This document shows, piece by piece, positions 1 through 6,595 of a stretch of DNA of 19,096 bases. The position numbers and the translations under genes are program-made. Origin of the DNA: UBA5734 sp964528645 (GTDB taxonomy: Bacteria; Bacillota; Clostridia; Saccharofermentanales; UBA5734). Under the pieces are notes generated by a model, which saw only the letters and a list, made by a program, of their open reading frames with translations, did no database searches and had not been told where the DNA came from. The stretch is from assembly GCA_964528645.1 (NCBI GenBank), contig CAZGSR010000044.1:1-19096 (forward strand), read 5' to 3'. Within the stretch, counting starts at the first letter, position 1; the number at the start of each line of letters is the position of its first letter.

Positions 1-64
1 CGTCTACGCTACTTTTTTCTCATTTAGTACTTGACTTCATATAGTCAGTCTTTTCCTCTTACGC

Positions 65-988
65 TTAGTAGCCGACGCTCTTCAAATACTGGAAGCTGCG
101 GGTGACGTCTCTCAGGCTGGTGTCCGAATTTCTCGGATCGCGTTCCTGCTCGACGGTGACCCAGCCGGTGTAACCGATCTCGCGCAGGGCTTTGTTGATG
201 CCGGGATAGTCGATCGCACCCGTACCGATCGGACACATGACGCCCTTGGCGCAGGCTTCGAAGAAATCAATCTCGATCTTGAGCATCTCGTCGTAGATCG
301 CCTTGTCCACATCTTTGAAGTGGATGTAGTCGATGCGGTCGATGTAGCGGCGGATCCAGGTTTCCGGATCCATGCCGGCATAATAGAGATGGCCAGTGTC
401 AAAGACGAAGCCGGAGAGTTCCTTCGGGACATCGGCAATGACTTGCTCGATCTCATCGGCAAATTCGATATAGCCACCGGCGTGGGGGTGCAGGACGGGG
501 CGGACGCCGTATTTCGTCCAGGCTAATTCAGCGATGGCGCGGATGTTGGCGAGCATGTCCTGGTAACGTTCCGGTGACAGGCGCGGGGCTGTGTCCGGGT
601 GGCCGGCGGTGGTGGCGCGTTCCGGATGGAAATAATCCATGTAGGTCAGGTAAGGGGTCGCAAAACGCTGGCCCGGTTCCTGTTCGTCGCGCGGCAGCTG
701 GGTGATGAAGGAGCAGATGTCCTCAGTCTGTTTCAAGAGGTTTTCACGGTTGGAAGCGCTGACCAGGTCATCAAAAATGGTGCCGACGATGATCGTCAGG
801 CCATTCTTTTTCAGCTCAGCGGTGACAGCGTCGACATCCAGCGGCATGAAGCCGTAGGGGCCGAGTTCGATGCCCGTAAAACCGGATTTGCCGGCTTCTT
901 CGAGCACGCGCTTCCAGCTGGGCAGGTAGGGGTTTTTCGGGTCATCGACACCCCAGCAACTGGGTGCACAGGCAATGCGGATGCTCAT
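65..988 (-). CDS. Sugar phosphate isomerase/epimerase, IolE-like TIM barrel
   Basis: The 307-aa protein belongs to the xylose-isomerase-like TIM-barrel family (AP_endonuc_2, PF01261) that includes inosose dehydratase IolE and sugar epimerases. The N-terminus (IACAPSCWG, then GFTGIELGPYG) matches the first strands of IolE-type proteins. The likely metal-site segments follow in order: VLHPHAGG, FVFDTGHLYYAG, YIHFKDVD and, near the C-terminus, VTVEQERD. Length is normal for the family and the protein is cytoplasmic. The ATG is preceded by GGGAGGAC at about 12 nt. A possible -10 (TACAAT on the minus strand, 1051-1056) lies upstream but has no convincing -35. It is divergent from an AraC regulator, which may control it. 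The exact substrate cannot be read from sequence; inosose dehydratase is only one candidate, because no other iol gene is present. Confidence 0.85.
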   Translation of the reverse strand: MSIRIACAPSCWGVDDPKNPYLPSWKRVLEEAGKSGFTGIELGPYGFMPLDVDAVTAELKKNGLTIIVGTIFDDLVSASNRENLLKQTEDICSFITQLPRDEQEPGQRFATPYLTYMDYFHPERATTAGHPDTAPRLSPERYQDMLANIRAIAELAWTKYGVRPVLHPHAGGYIEFADEIEQVIADVPKELSGFVFDTGHLYYAGMDPETWIRRYIDRIDYIHFKDVDKAIYDEMLKIEIDFFEACAKGVMCPIGTGAIDYPGINKALREIGYTGWVTVEQERDPRNSDTSLRDVTRSFQYLKSVGY

Positions 989-1139
989 GATTTTTTAGTC
1001 CTCCCGTTTGGTCGGTCCGGCACCTCGGCCGGGGTTTTCAATCTGTTATCATTGTAGCGCTCTTCACCCTGTGGCGAATCAAAATTCTTGTTGAGTTTGT
1101 CTTGCAAAAAGTGGCAAACACCCCTGAAAACAAGCCTTT

Positions 1140-1157
1140 CCAGGCATCAAGGCCTGG
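1140..1157. repeat. Inverted repeat in the shared upstream region
   Basis: CCAGGC, a 6-nt loop, then GCCTGG form a perfect short hairpin between the divergent epimerase and AraC genes. It has no U-run, so it is not a terminator. It could be an operator or chance. Nothing else in the 292-bp intergenic region stands out. Confidence 0.3.
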
Positions 1158-1280
1158 CCTGTGGCACCGGGGCATCATAAATCTTGCGCTCACGGCAATC
1201 AACCTGTCATGGTATCATGAAAACAGATATGTCGATCGGTTGATCGCGACCTCCAACCAGGCAGGACAAGGAGCACGTTC

Positions 1281-2147
1281 ATGCCATTTTATTTTCTGGA
1301 CAAAGACCAGGCCATGACCTTTTCACCGGCGATGCGACCGAATTTGATCAGTGTGTTCCGGTCCGGAGAGGATGCCATGGTTATGCCGCGCGTCATGCAC
1401 AAGCACGATGACAACCTGGAAATCGTCCTGATCCTCAAGGGCCAGGGCCAACATGTGATTGGCGGTCGCTCCTACCTGACTGGACGGGGTGACATCCTCG
1501 TCTATAATGCCGGAGTCCTCCACGATGAAAGTACAGGCCTGAATGAATCGCTCAAGGTCTACTATTGTTCAGCCAACCAGATCCAGATCCAAGGACTTCC
1601 GGCCAACCAGCTTCTACCCCAAGGAAGTCCGGCTGTCATTCACTGCGGTGAATCTCTAGACCAAATCGAAACCTTGTTTGGCCTGATGGTCGACCAGACG
1701 GCCCGGCATACCCCACAGTCCATGGAGATCGCCCAGCAGATCCTGGCTGTCCTGCTGCTGATGATCCGCAGTCTTGCCCAACAGCAGGTCGCAGACTCGC
1801 CCCTGACAGAACCTGAACTGGGGCAACAGATCAAGGACTACATCGACCAGAATTATCCGGATGACCTGACCCTGGCTTCCATCGCCGAGGTCTTCCACAT
1901 CAATCCATACTACTTGTCCCATCTTTTTAAGGAGCAGATCGGATTTTCCCCGATGCAGTACCTGATCCGGCGCCGGATCGGCGAGGCGCAGTCGCTGCTG
2001 ATCCATTCCGACCGCCCGGTCAAAGACATCGCAACTGCGGTCGGTTTCAATCACCTGAACAATTTCCACAATTCCTTCCAGAAAATGGTCGGCATGGCAC
2101 CGGGACGCTACCGTAAACAGTGGCATGAGGGCGATCTGGCCAAATAG
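1281..2147 (+). CDS. AraC family transcriptional regulator (cupin + HTH)
   Basis: The 288-aa protein has a cupin-type sensor domain at about residues 15-105, with the metal-cupin-like stretch MHKHDDNLEIVLILKGQG and the turn GRGDILVYNAGVLHDE. The last 100 or so residues form the double helix-turn-helix of AraC/XylS activators: TLASIAEVFHINPYYLSHLFKEQIG, then PVKDIATAVGFNHLNNFHNSFQK. It should bind a small ligand, probably a sugar, and activate nearby genes. The ATG is preceded by AAGGAG with a 7-nt spacer (1268-1273). It is transcribed away from the epimerase at 65-988, its most likely target, and converges on a second AraC gene with only 6 bp between stop codons. The ligand is unknown. Confidence 0.9.
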   Translation: MPFYFLDKDQAMTFSPAMRPNLISVFRSGEDAMVMPRVMHKHDDNLEIVLILKGQGQHVIGGRSYLTGRGDILVYNAGVLHDESTGLNESLKVYYCSANQIQIQGLPANQLLPQGSPAVIHCGESLDQIETLFGLMVDQTARHTPQSMEIAQQILAVLLLMIRSLAQQQVADSPLTEPELGQQIKDYIDQNYPDDLTLASIAEVFHINPYYLSHLFKEQIGFSPMQYLIRRRIGEAQSLLIHSDRPVKDIATAVGFNHLNNFHNSFQKMVGMAPGRYRKQWHEGDLAK

Positions 2148-2153
2148 CTCGAT

Positions 2154-2990
2154 TCAGAATTTCAATTTGCGAAACTGGGCTGGTGTCACGCCGGTGCGCT
2201 GACCAAAGGAACGGATGAAATGTGAGGTGGAGTGAAAGCCACACGCACTGGCGATGCTTTCTACAGATTGTCCAGTCAGGAGAAGTTGACGCCTGGCTTC
2301 GCTGATCCGAAGGCTGATCACATATTCATGTGGGGACACCTTGTAGTGACGGCGGAACAGACGGGCAAAATGGCAGAGGCTCACATTGAAGTGGCGTGCG
2401 ATGGCCGCCAGCTGCAAATCCTCCCGGAAATGTTCCGTCATATAGGCATGGGCCTGGGTGACCAGAGAGTGTTCCAGTGGCATATTGCCAGTGGCTGATT
2501 CGATCATGGCGGTCAAAAAACGCGTCAAAGCCAGGTTAATCCCCCAGTCATCATCCGGAAACTGGATGAGCTGCTGCCTGAGCCGGACCATTTCATTGGC
2601 AAGCTCTGGTTGATCCGGGGCGATAAACCCAGTCACTTCATGCTCAGACAGACACTCATACAGGGCTTGACTGGAGCCGCCTTTGAAGTGGACCCAGTCG
2701 AACTGGACATCCCCCACGGCCCGGTAGCGTTGCGGTTTGCGACAATCGATCAGCTGGATACAACCTGCGCGTAAAAGGGTTGTCTGTCCCTCATAAACCA
2801 GTTCAAGCTGGCCCTTGTGAATCGAGAATAGGAGCAGTGAATCATACAGATCCCGTTCGATTGTGTAGGGAGGCGCACAGTGATACGCCCCCCAGAAAGG
2901 AATATGAATCAAGGCCGAAAGCGCCTGTTCGGATGGATTTAAAATGTGTATTTCGGAATCAGGCAGAACCCCAGGCTCGTCAATAAGCAT
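2154..2990 (-). CDS. AraC family transcriptional regulator
   Basis: The 278-aa protein has an N-terminal cupin-like sensing half (DLYDSLLLFSIHKGQLELVYEGQ followed by LLRAGCIQLIDCRKPQRY) and a C-terminal AraC double HTH: LAAIARHFNVSLCHFARLFRRHYKVSP, then SVESIASACGFHSTSHFIRSFGQ with the usual FRKLKF ending. The family acts as ligand-responsive DNA-binding activators. The ATG follows AGAGGAA closely. It is divergent from the UROD-like gene at 3259 with 268 bp between them, so that gene is the natural target. It is distinct from the AraC protein encoded at 1281-2147: the sensor domains differ, so the pair is not a recent duplication. Effector unknown. Confidence 0.9.
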   Translation of the reverse strand: MLIDEPGVLPDSEIHILNPSEQALSALIHIPFWGAYHCAPPYTIERDLYDSLLLFSIHKGQLELVYEGQTTLLRAGCIQLIDCRKPQRYRAVGDVQFDWVHFKGGSSQALYECLSEHEVTGFIAPDQPELANEMVRLRQQLIQFPDDDWGINLALTRFLTAMIESATGNMPLEHSLVTQAHAYMTEHFREDLQLAAIARHFNVSLCHFARLFRRHYKVSPHEYVISLRISEARRQLLLTGQSVESIASACGFHSTSHFIRSFGQRTGVTPAQFRKLKF

Positions 2991-3258
2991 ACATTTCCTC
3001 TTGCGATCAAGCTTGAACAGAGTCCATAAGACCTCTGTTTTTGTTTATTTCCTAGTTATTTTGTAGGATTTTGCTCTGATTCAGGTTTGGGCTATCCAGT
3101 TCCATCGTAACAGAGAATGATCAAGAAATGTATATTTGTCGGCAAGAAAGGGTACTGATTTGCTTCAGAATCGGCATTAGACTTGGATCAGATCATACAA
3201 TCGTACGACCATCCATTCTCCGGCCTGGTCCGGACCTGTCTACGCAAAGGAGCCTGCC

Positions 3259-4563
3259 ATGTTTTCCCAGGGAAATTTCCGCGTCAATCTCAATGCGGCT
3301 GACCACAGCAACCTCGTTTTTCCCCAGAGCGACCGCACGATTTTGCGTGAGCTTGCCCAGCAGGTCGCACAAATCGCCAGCCGTCCGGTCATGGCGGAAC
3401 ACCGCGATCTCTGGTACAAACACAACCAGCTGGAGGCGACCCGGCCGCTGATCCTGTGCGATCCGGAAAATGGCTGGAACGAGATCATCACGGATGACCA
3501 GATCCGGTGCAGCAATGACATCGCCCGCCATTGGGAATTCCATTTCAGGAAGCAAATCTTCTGGGGCAACCAGATGGGGGATGACTATGTCGTCGAGCCT
3601 GTCTTCGAAATCCCCTATGTCTACGAGGAAACGCCCTGGACCGTGGCCGGCAGCAAACATCAGGGTACCATGCACGTCACTCAGAGTGACGGTGGTGCTT
3701 ACCACATCGATACGATCCTCGAAGACTACACCCTGATTGACAAGATTCTCAAGCCACAGATGACCCTTCACCACGACACCACAAAGGTACTTCTGGAACT
3801 GGCCCAGGACCTTTTCGGCGATATCCTGGCGGTACGCATCAACACGCCCTGGTCGTGGTCACTGGGTGGCCTGACAGACGAATTTGCCTTTTTGCGCGGC
3901 ATGGAGAACATGCTGTACGACTTCTATGACGAACCGGAGTCGGTCCATGCAGTGATGGACATTCTGGCCACGGGCACGCTTGAACGCCTCGATTTCCTCG
4001 AACGCAGCAACCTCCTGGCCTTGAACAACGACGGCACCTATGTGGGCTCCGGAGGCATGGGCTATACCCGTGAGCTGCCCGCTGCTGATTTTTCCGGTCA
4101 CGTACGAGCCAAAGACCTGTGGGTCCTGGCTGAAAGCCAGATCACCATCGGCGTCTCCCCGGATATGTTCGCCGAATTCATCTATCCGTACCAGAAACGG
4201 ATCACCGACCGGTTTGGCCTGATGTGCTATGGTTGCTGTGAACCGATGGATGACCGTTTTGACATCATCAAGGCGTCCAAAAACCTGCGCCGTGTCTCCG
4301 TTTCGCCCTGGGCCAACAAGCCCCTGATGGCGGAAAAACTCGGTACCAATTATGTCTATTCCTGGAAGGCCAGCCCTTCCCCGCTCGCCCTGCCTCAACT
4401 GGACGAGGACGTCGTGCGCCAGGAACTGCGCGACTACCTCGGCGTGACCCGCAACAACCGGGTCGAGATCATCATGAAGGACAACCATACCCTGGGCAAA
4501 AATCCCCGCAACCTGACCCGCTGGGTTGAAATCGCCCGCGAAGAGATCGCCCGTCTGGGTTAA
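3259..4563 (+). CDS. Uroporphyrinogen decarboxylase-family (UROD/MtaA-like) protein
   Basis: The 434-aa protein resembles the large UROD-superfamily group of anaerobes, which includes corrinoid methyltransferases such as MtaA/CmuA, rather than haem-pathway HemE (about 350 aa). Visible marks are the FEIPYVYEETPWTV region, a TPWSWSLGGLTDEFAFLRGMENM segment that would line the barrel, and GLMCYGCCEP around residues 320-329 (Cys323, Cys326, Cys327, Glu328). The last is the likely metal site, equivalent to the His-X-Cys/Cys zinc site of methyltransferases. SD AAAGGAG lies 6 nt before the ATG. A TACAAT -10-like hexamer lies at 3196-3201 without a good -35. No corrinoid protein or haem gene is adjacent, so a haem role is unlikely. 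It may be a methyl-transfer or demethylation enzyme acting on a plant- or host-derived compound, but that is inference. It is divergent from an AraC regulator. Confidence 0.8.
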   Translation: MFSQGNFRVNLNAADHSNLVFPQSDRTILRELAQQVAQIASRPVMAEHRDLWYKHNQLEATRPLILCDPENGWNEIITDDQIRCSNDIARHWEFHFRKQIFWGNQMGDDYVVEPVFEIPYVYEETPWTVAGSKHQGTMHVTQSDGGAYHIDTILEDYTLIDKILKPQMTLHHDTTKVLLELAQDLFGDILAVRINTPWSWSLGGLTDEFAFLRGMENMLYDFYDEPESVHAVMDILATGTLERLDFLERSNLLALNNDGTYVGSGGMGYTRELPAADFSGHVRAKDLWVLAESQITIGVSPDMFAEFIYPYQKRITDRFGLMCYGCCEPMDDRFDIIKASKNLRRVSVSPWANKPLMAEKLGTNYVYSWKASPSPLALPQLDEDVVRQELRDYLGVTRNNRVEIIMKDNHTLGKNPRNLTRWVEIAREEIARLG

Positions 4564-4597
4564 CTCCGCACAGACCATCTGCGTTCAGAAAGACAAA

Positions 4598-4635
4598 AGG
4601 GCCAGCTTGCCAGTACAATCCTGGCAGCCGGCCCT
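4598..4635. terminator. Hairpin after the UROD-like gene, possible terminator
   Basis: AGGGCC + TGCCAG pair with CTGGCA + GGCCCT across a 7-nt loop, with a small internal loop of 4 versus 3 nt. The hairpin begins 34 bp after the UROD-like stop codon. On the plus strand no U-run follows. On the minus strand it is followed by TTTTGTCTTTCT, so by sequence it is a better terminator for antisense transcripts. It probably insulates the next promoter. Confidence 0.5.
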
Positions 4636-4641
4636 ATGACT

Positions 4642-4658
4642 TTGTGCAGAATGCACAA
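4642..4658. promoter_or_regulatory. 17-bp palindrome, operator-like
   Basis: TTGTGCA-GAA-TGCACAA is a perfect 7-bp-arm palindrome lying 44 bp upstream of the -35 of the Fe-ADH-domain gene. The outer TTGTG/CACAA resembles redox-sensor (Rex) sites, but Rex sites are 18 bp and usually TTGTTAA-type, so this is only a resemblance. Confidence 0.4.
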
Positions 4659-4666
4659 TCCGGACA

Positions 4667-4745
4667 CGTTTACGAATGCATCTTTATCAAACATTACAAC
4701 CTTGACAGATGCTCAAAACCCCTGATAAGATCGAATTCGTAAACG
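4667..4745. repeat. 11-bp inverted repeat bracketing a promoter
   Basis: CGTTTACGAAT at 4667-4677 is the exact reverse complement of ATTCGTAAACG at 4735-4745. The two copies are 57 bp apart and sit on either side of the -35/-10 at 4702-4731. This geometry suits one protein binding two sites, with or without looping. Confidence 0.65.
4702..4731 (+). promoter_or_regulatory. Sigma-A promoter of the Fe-ADH-domain gene
   Basis: TTGACA at 4702-4707, an 18-bp spacer, then TAAGAT at 4726-4731. The predicted start is near 4738, giving a leader of about 85 nt before the ATG at 4823. This is one of the two clearest promoters in the window. Confidence 0.75.
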
Positions 4746-4751
4746 TTTTCA
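4738..4751 (+). promoter_or_regulatory. cre-like / LacI-family operator at the start site
   Basis: CGTAAACGTTTTCA fits the Firmicute catabolite-responsive element TGNAANCGNWNNCW at all but the first base and covers the predicted transcription start, a repressing position. It contains the downstream copy of the 11-bp repeat. The upstream copy read in reverse fits less well. CcpA or another LacI-family repressor could bind; which one is not known. Confidence 0.55.
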
Positions 4752-4822
4752 ACTCACACACTGCACACCAGGCTACCCTTTGAAGTCAGGGTCGTTTGAA
4801 GCATGTACAAGGGGGAGCCTCC

Positions 4823-5485
4823 ATGATGATGACCCATGAGCGAACAGAATTGGCCGAGCAAGGGATGGATCTTCTGGCCCACGCCTTTGAACTGTGCCAG
4901 GACAAACAAGCCAAAGGCTATGGCGATGGCCTGGCCCAGTCTGTTGTACAAGTGATTTTCCGCGATCTGCCTGCAGCGTGTGGCGACGAACCGGACTCGG
5001 CCGCTACAGAGAGCATGAAGCGTGCCCAGATCTTGATCGGTTCATTCATTCGCCAGCCTGCACAGGACATCTGCCACAGTCTCTCGGCCTCAGTCAGTGC
5101 GGAATTCTCCCTGCCTCACGGTAAAGTCAACGCGATCATCCTGCCGGCGATGCTCAATTACCTGGTCAAGACCTGCAGTGTACCCGATCGCAGGGATGCT
5201 TCCCATATCGCCTGCATCCAGTGTTATGCCAGATTGGCCCGTGTCATCGGGCTGACAGTGACTGATGATCATGATGCCATTGCCAAGCTGGCTCTGGCGG
5301 TGCGCAAGCTCAGAGCCCAGGTCGGTTTGCCCAGGTCGGTTTCAGAATTTCTGGTCGACGAATCCATTTACAGGCAGGCGGTGCCCATCATGGCGAAAAG
5401 GGCCTGGCTGGGGATCGGAGTGAAACCTGGGCGCCCCAGGCCGTCCATCCGGGATATCGAGCAGATCCTTCTGGACGCCTATTAA
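4823..5485 (+). CDS. Stand-alone C-terminal metal domain of iron-containing alcohol dehydrogenase
   Basis: The 220-aa protein aligns by eye with only the helical C-terminal domain of group III Fe-dependent alcohol dehydrogenases, which are normally about 380 aa; the NAD(P)-binding half is absent. The protein begins 14 residues before GMDLLAHAFEL (family MDALTHAIEAY) and continues through CHSLSA, LPHGKVNAIILPAMLNYL and the C-terminal helices. All four metal ligands can be placed: Asp16, His20, His85, His99. Their spacing of 4, 65 and 14 is nearly that of FucO (4, 63, 14). The ATG at 4823 is chosen over an in-frame TTG at 4796 because AAGGGGGAG lies 6 nt before it. It has its own promoter, so it is not simply the tail of a broken operon gene. 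No coding remnant of the missing half lies upstream. It could be a partner subunit, a metal-binding protein with a new role, or a decaying gene. Confidence 0.75.
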   Translation: MMMTHERTELAEQGMDLLAHAFELCQDKQAKGYGDGLAQSVVQVIFRDLPAACGDEPDSAATESMKRAQILIGSFIRQPAQDICHSLSASVSAEFSLPHGKVNAIILPAMLNYLVKTCSVPDRRDASHIACIQCYARLARVIGLTVTDDHDAIAKLALAVRKLRAQVGLPRSVSEFLVDESIYRQAVPIMAKRAWLGIGVKPGRPRPSIRDIEQILLDAY

Positions 5486-5494
5486 AACTAGAGC

Positions 5495-5515
5495 TTGAAT
5501 CGCCGGCTGATTCAA
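5495..5515. repeat. Inverted repeat between Fe-ADH-domain and usp genes
   Basis: TTGAATC, a 7-nt GC-rich loop, then GATTCAA form a perfect 7-bp hairpin starting 10 bp after the upstream stop codon. A third GATTCA follows at 5524-5529. There is no U-run. It may be a weak terminator or an operator just upstream of the usp promoter. Confidence 0.4.
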
Positions 5516-5539
5516 CCACGCGCGATTCAGCTTTGATGG

Positions 5540-5548
5540 TGCTATAAT
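5540..5548 (+). promoter_or_regulatory. Extended -10 promoter of usp
   Basis: TGC-TATAAT is a perfect extended -10 (TGN then TATAAT). No good -35 lies 16-18 bp upstream, as is usual for this promoter type. The leader is about 60 nt. Confidence 0.65.
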
Positions 5549-5617
5549 GAAATTGACAACAGTTTCATTTTCTGTTCCGGTTGCCTTCACCGTTGGTGCA
5601 GCAGAAAGGAGCCCATC

Positions 5618-6493
5618 ATGTATGAGAATATTCTTGTTGTTTCTGAAATGTCAGCCAATCACGACCTCGTCCTGCAGTCACTGGGGAGTTTGAAACGGCT
5701 GGGAGCCAAGACGTGCTTTCTCCATCAGTACATCAATCCCATGGAAGCCAACGAAACGATCTCGACGTTTATCCTTGACACCTATCGCGCCAGTCTGGAG
5801 CGGCAAAAGCAACTGCTCACAGATGAAGGCTTTGTTGTTGAAGTCATCGAGCGTGGCGGTCTCCTGCGCACAGATGAACTCTTTGACATCGCTCGTGAAA
5901 AGGGCTGCTCACTGGTTGTGACAGGTTCTCCCAAGCATACCAAAATCGGGACCTTGCTTTTTGGCGGCATGACCAGCATGATCATGCACCATGCCACCCT
6001 GCCCCTGCTGATCATCCGGATCCCATCCCAGCTGACGCCTGATGATACCCTCCTCTCCTGGGACCTGTTAACCAGTCACGTGCTATTCCCGACAGATTTC
6101 TCGGAAAATGCCCGCCAGGCTTTCGAACACGTCAAACAACTTGTGGCTGCCGGTGTTGGCCGGGTCACGCTCCTGCACGTCCAGGACAAGAGCAAAATCA
6201 ATCCCCATCTGGTGGAAAAGCTGGAAGCTTTTAATGAGGCCGATCAAGACCGGCTGACCCAGCTGGCGGATGAACTTAAGGCCGTTGGCACCGTCGAAAT
6301 AGAAACCAGCCTGCCGTTTGGTTCGCCGACGGCAGAGACTCTCAAAGTCATCCGCGAACATGAGGTTTCGCTGGTTGTGATGGGCAGCCAGGGCCTCGGT
6401 TTTATCGAGGAACTCTACCTCGGCAGCGTCAGCCATAACATCGCCCGCTTGTCCGATGCCTCAGTTCTCCTGATCCCGATCAAACGCGACTAG
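5618..6493 (+). CDS. Universal stress protein, tandem UspA domains
   Basis: The 291-aa protein holds two UspA domains (about residues 1-140 and 150-291). The second has the intact ATP-binding pattern G-2X-G-9X-GS (MGSQGLGFIEELYLGSVSHN) and ends with the usual SVLLIPI strand. The first has TGSPKHTKIGTLLFGGMTS, in which the second glycine of the motif is Lys, so nucleotide binding there is probably weakened. Usp proteins are cytoplasmic and accumulate under starvation, redox or energy stress; the molecular role is often unclear. SD AAAGGAG lies 6 nt before the ATG. It has its own extended -10 promoter and ends at a bidirectional terminator. The rubrerythrin operon follows in the convergent orientation, which groups stress functions here. 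Confidence 0.9.
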   Translation: MYENILVVSEMSANHDLVLQSLGSLKRLGAKTCFLHQYINPMEANETISTFILDTYRASLERQKQLLTDEGFVVEVIERGGLLRTDELFDIAREKGCSLVVTGSPKHTKIGTLLFGGMTSMIMHHATLPLLIIRIPSQLTPDDTLLSWDLLTSHVLFPTDFSENARQAFEHVKQLVAAGVGRVTLLHVQDKSKINPHLVEKLEAFNEADQDRLTQLADELKAVGTVEIETSLPFGSPTAETLKVIREHEVSLVVMGSQGLGFIEELYLGSVSHNIARLSDASVLLIPIKRD

Positions 6494-6537
6494 GGTGCCA
6501 GGCACTAGAGATCATGCGCTGGACGCGCGCGCACTTT

Positions 6538-6572
6538 AAAAGGCCGGAGCGATTTGAAACTCCGGCCTTTTT
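6538..6572. terminator. Bidirectional rho-independent terminator
   Basis: AGGCCGGAG and CTCCGGCCT form a 9-bp GC-rich stem around a 10-nt loop, flanked by AAA on the left and TTTTT on the right, so it works on both strands. It serves usp (+) and the rubrerythrin operon (-), whose stop codon is about 24 bp away. Confidence 0.9.
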
Positions 6573-6595
6573 GCTGCATCGGGATGGGTAAGCAA

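Noticed and set aside
32..47. TGACT/AGTCA hairpin past the end of the epimerase gene
   Set aside because: Only 5 bp, AT-rich, and without a U-run on the minus strand, so too weak to call a terminator.
3017..3042. ACAGAG/CTCTGT hairpin followed by a T-run on the plus strand
   Set aside because: It looks like a terminator, but no plus-strand gene ends upstream; it lies in the AraC leader and is probably chance.
4796..4822. TTG start giving nine extra residues on the Fe-ADH-domain protein
   Set aside because: The added codons include the ribosome site that serves the ATG at 4823.
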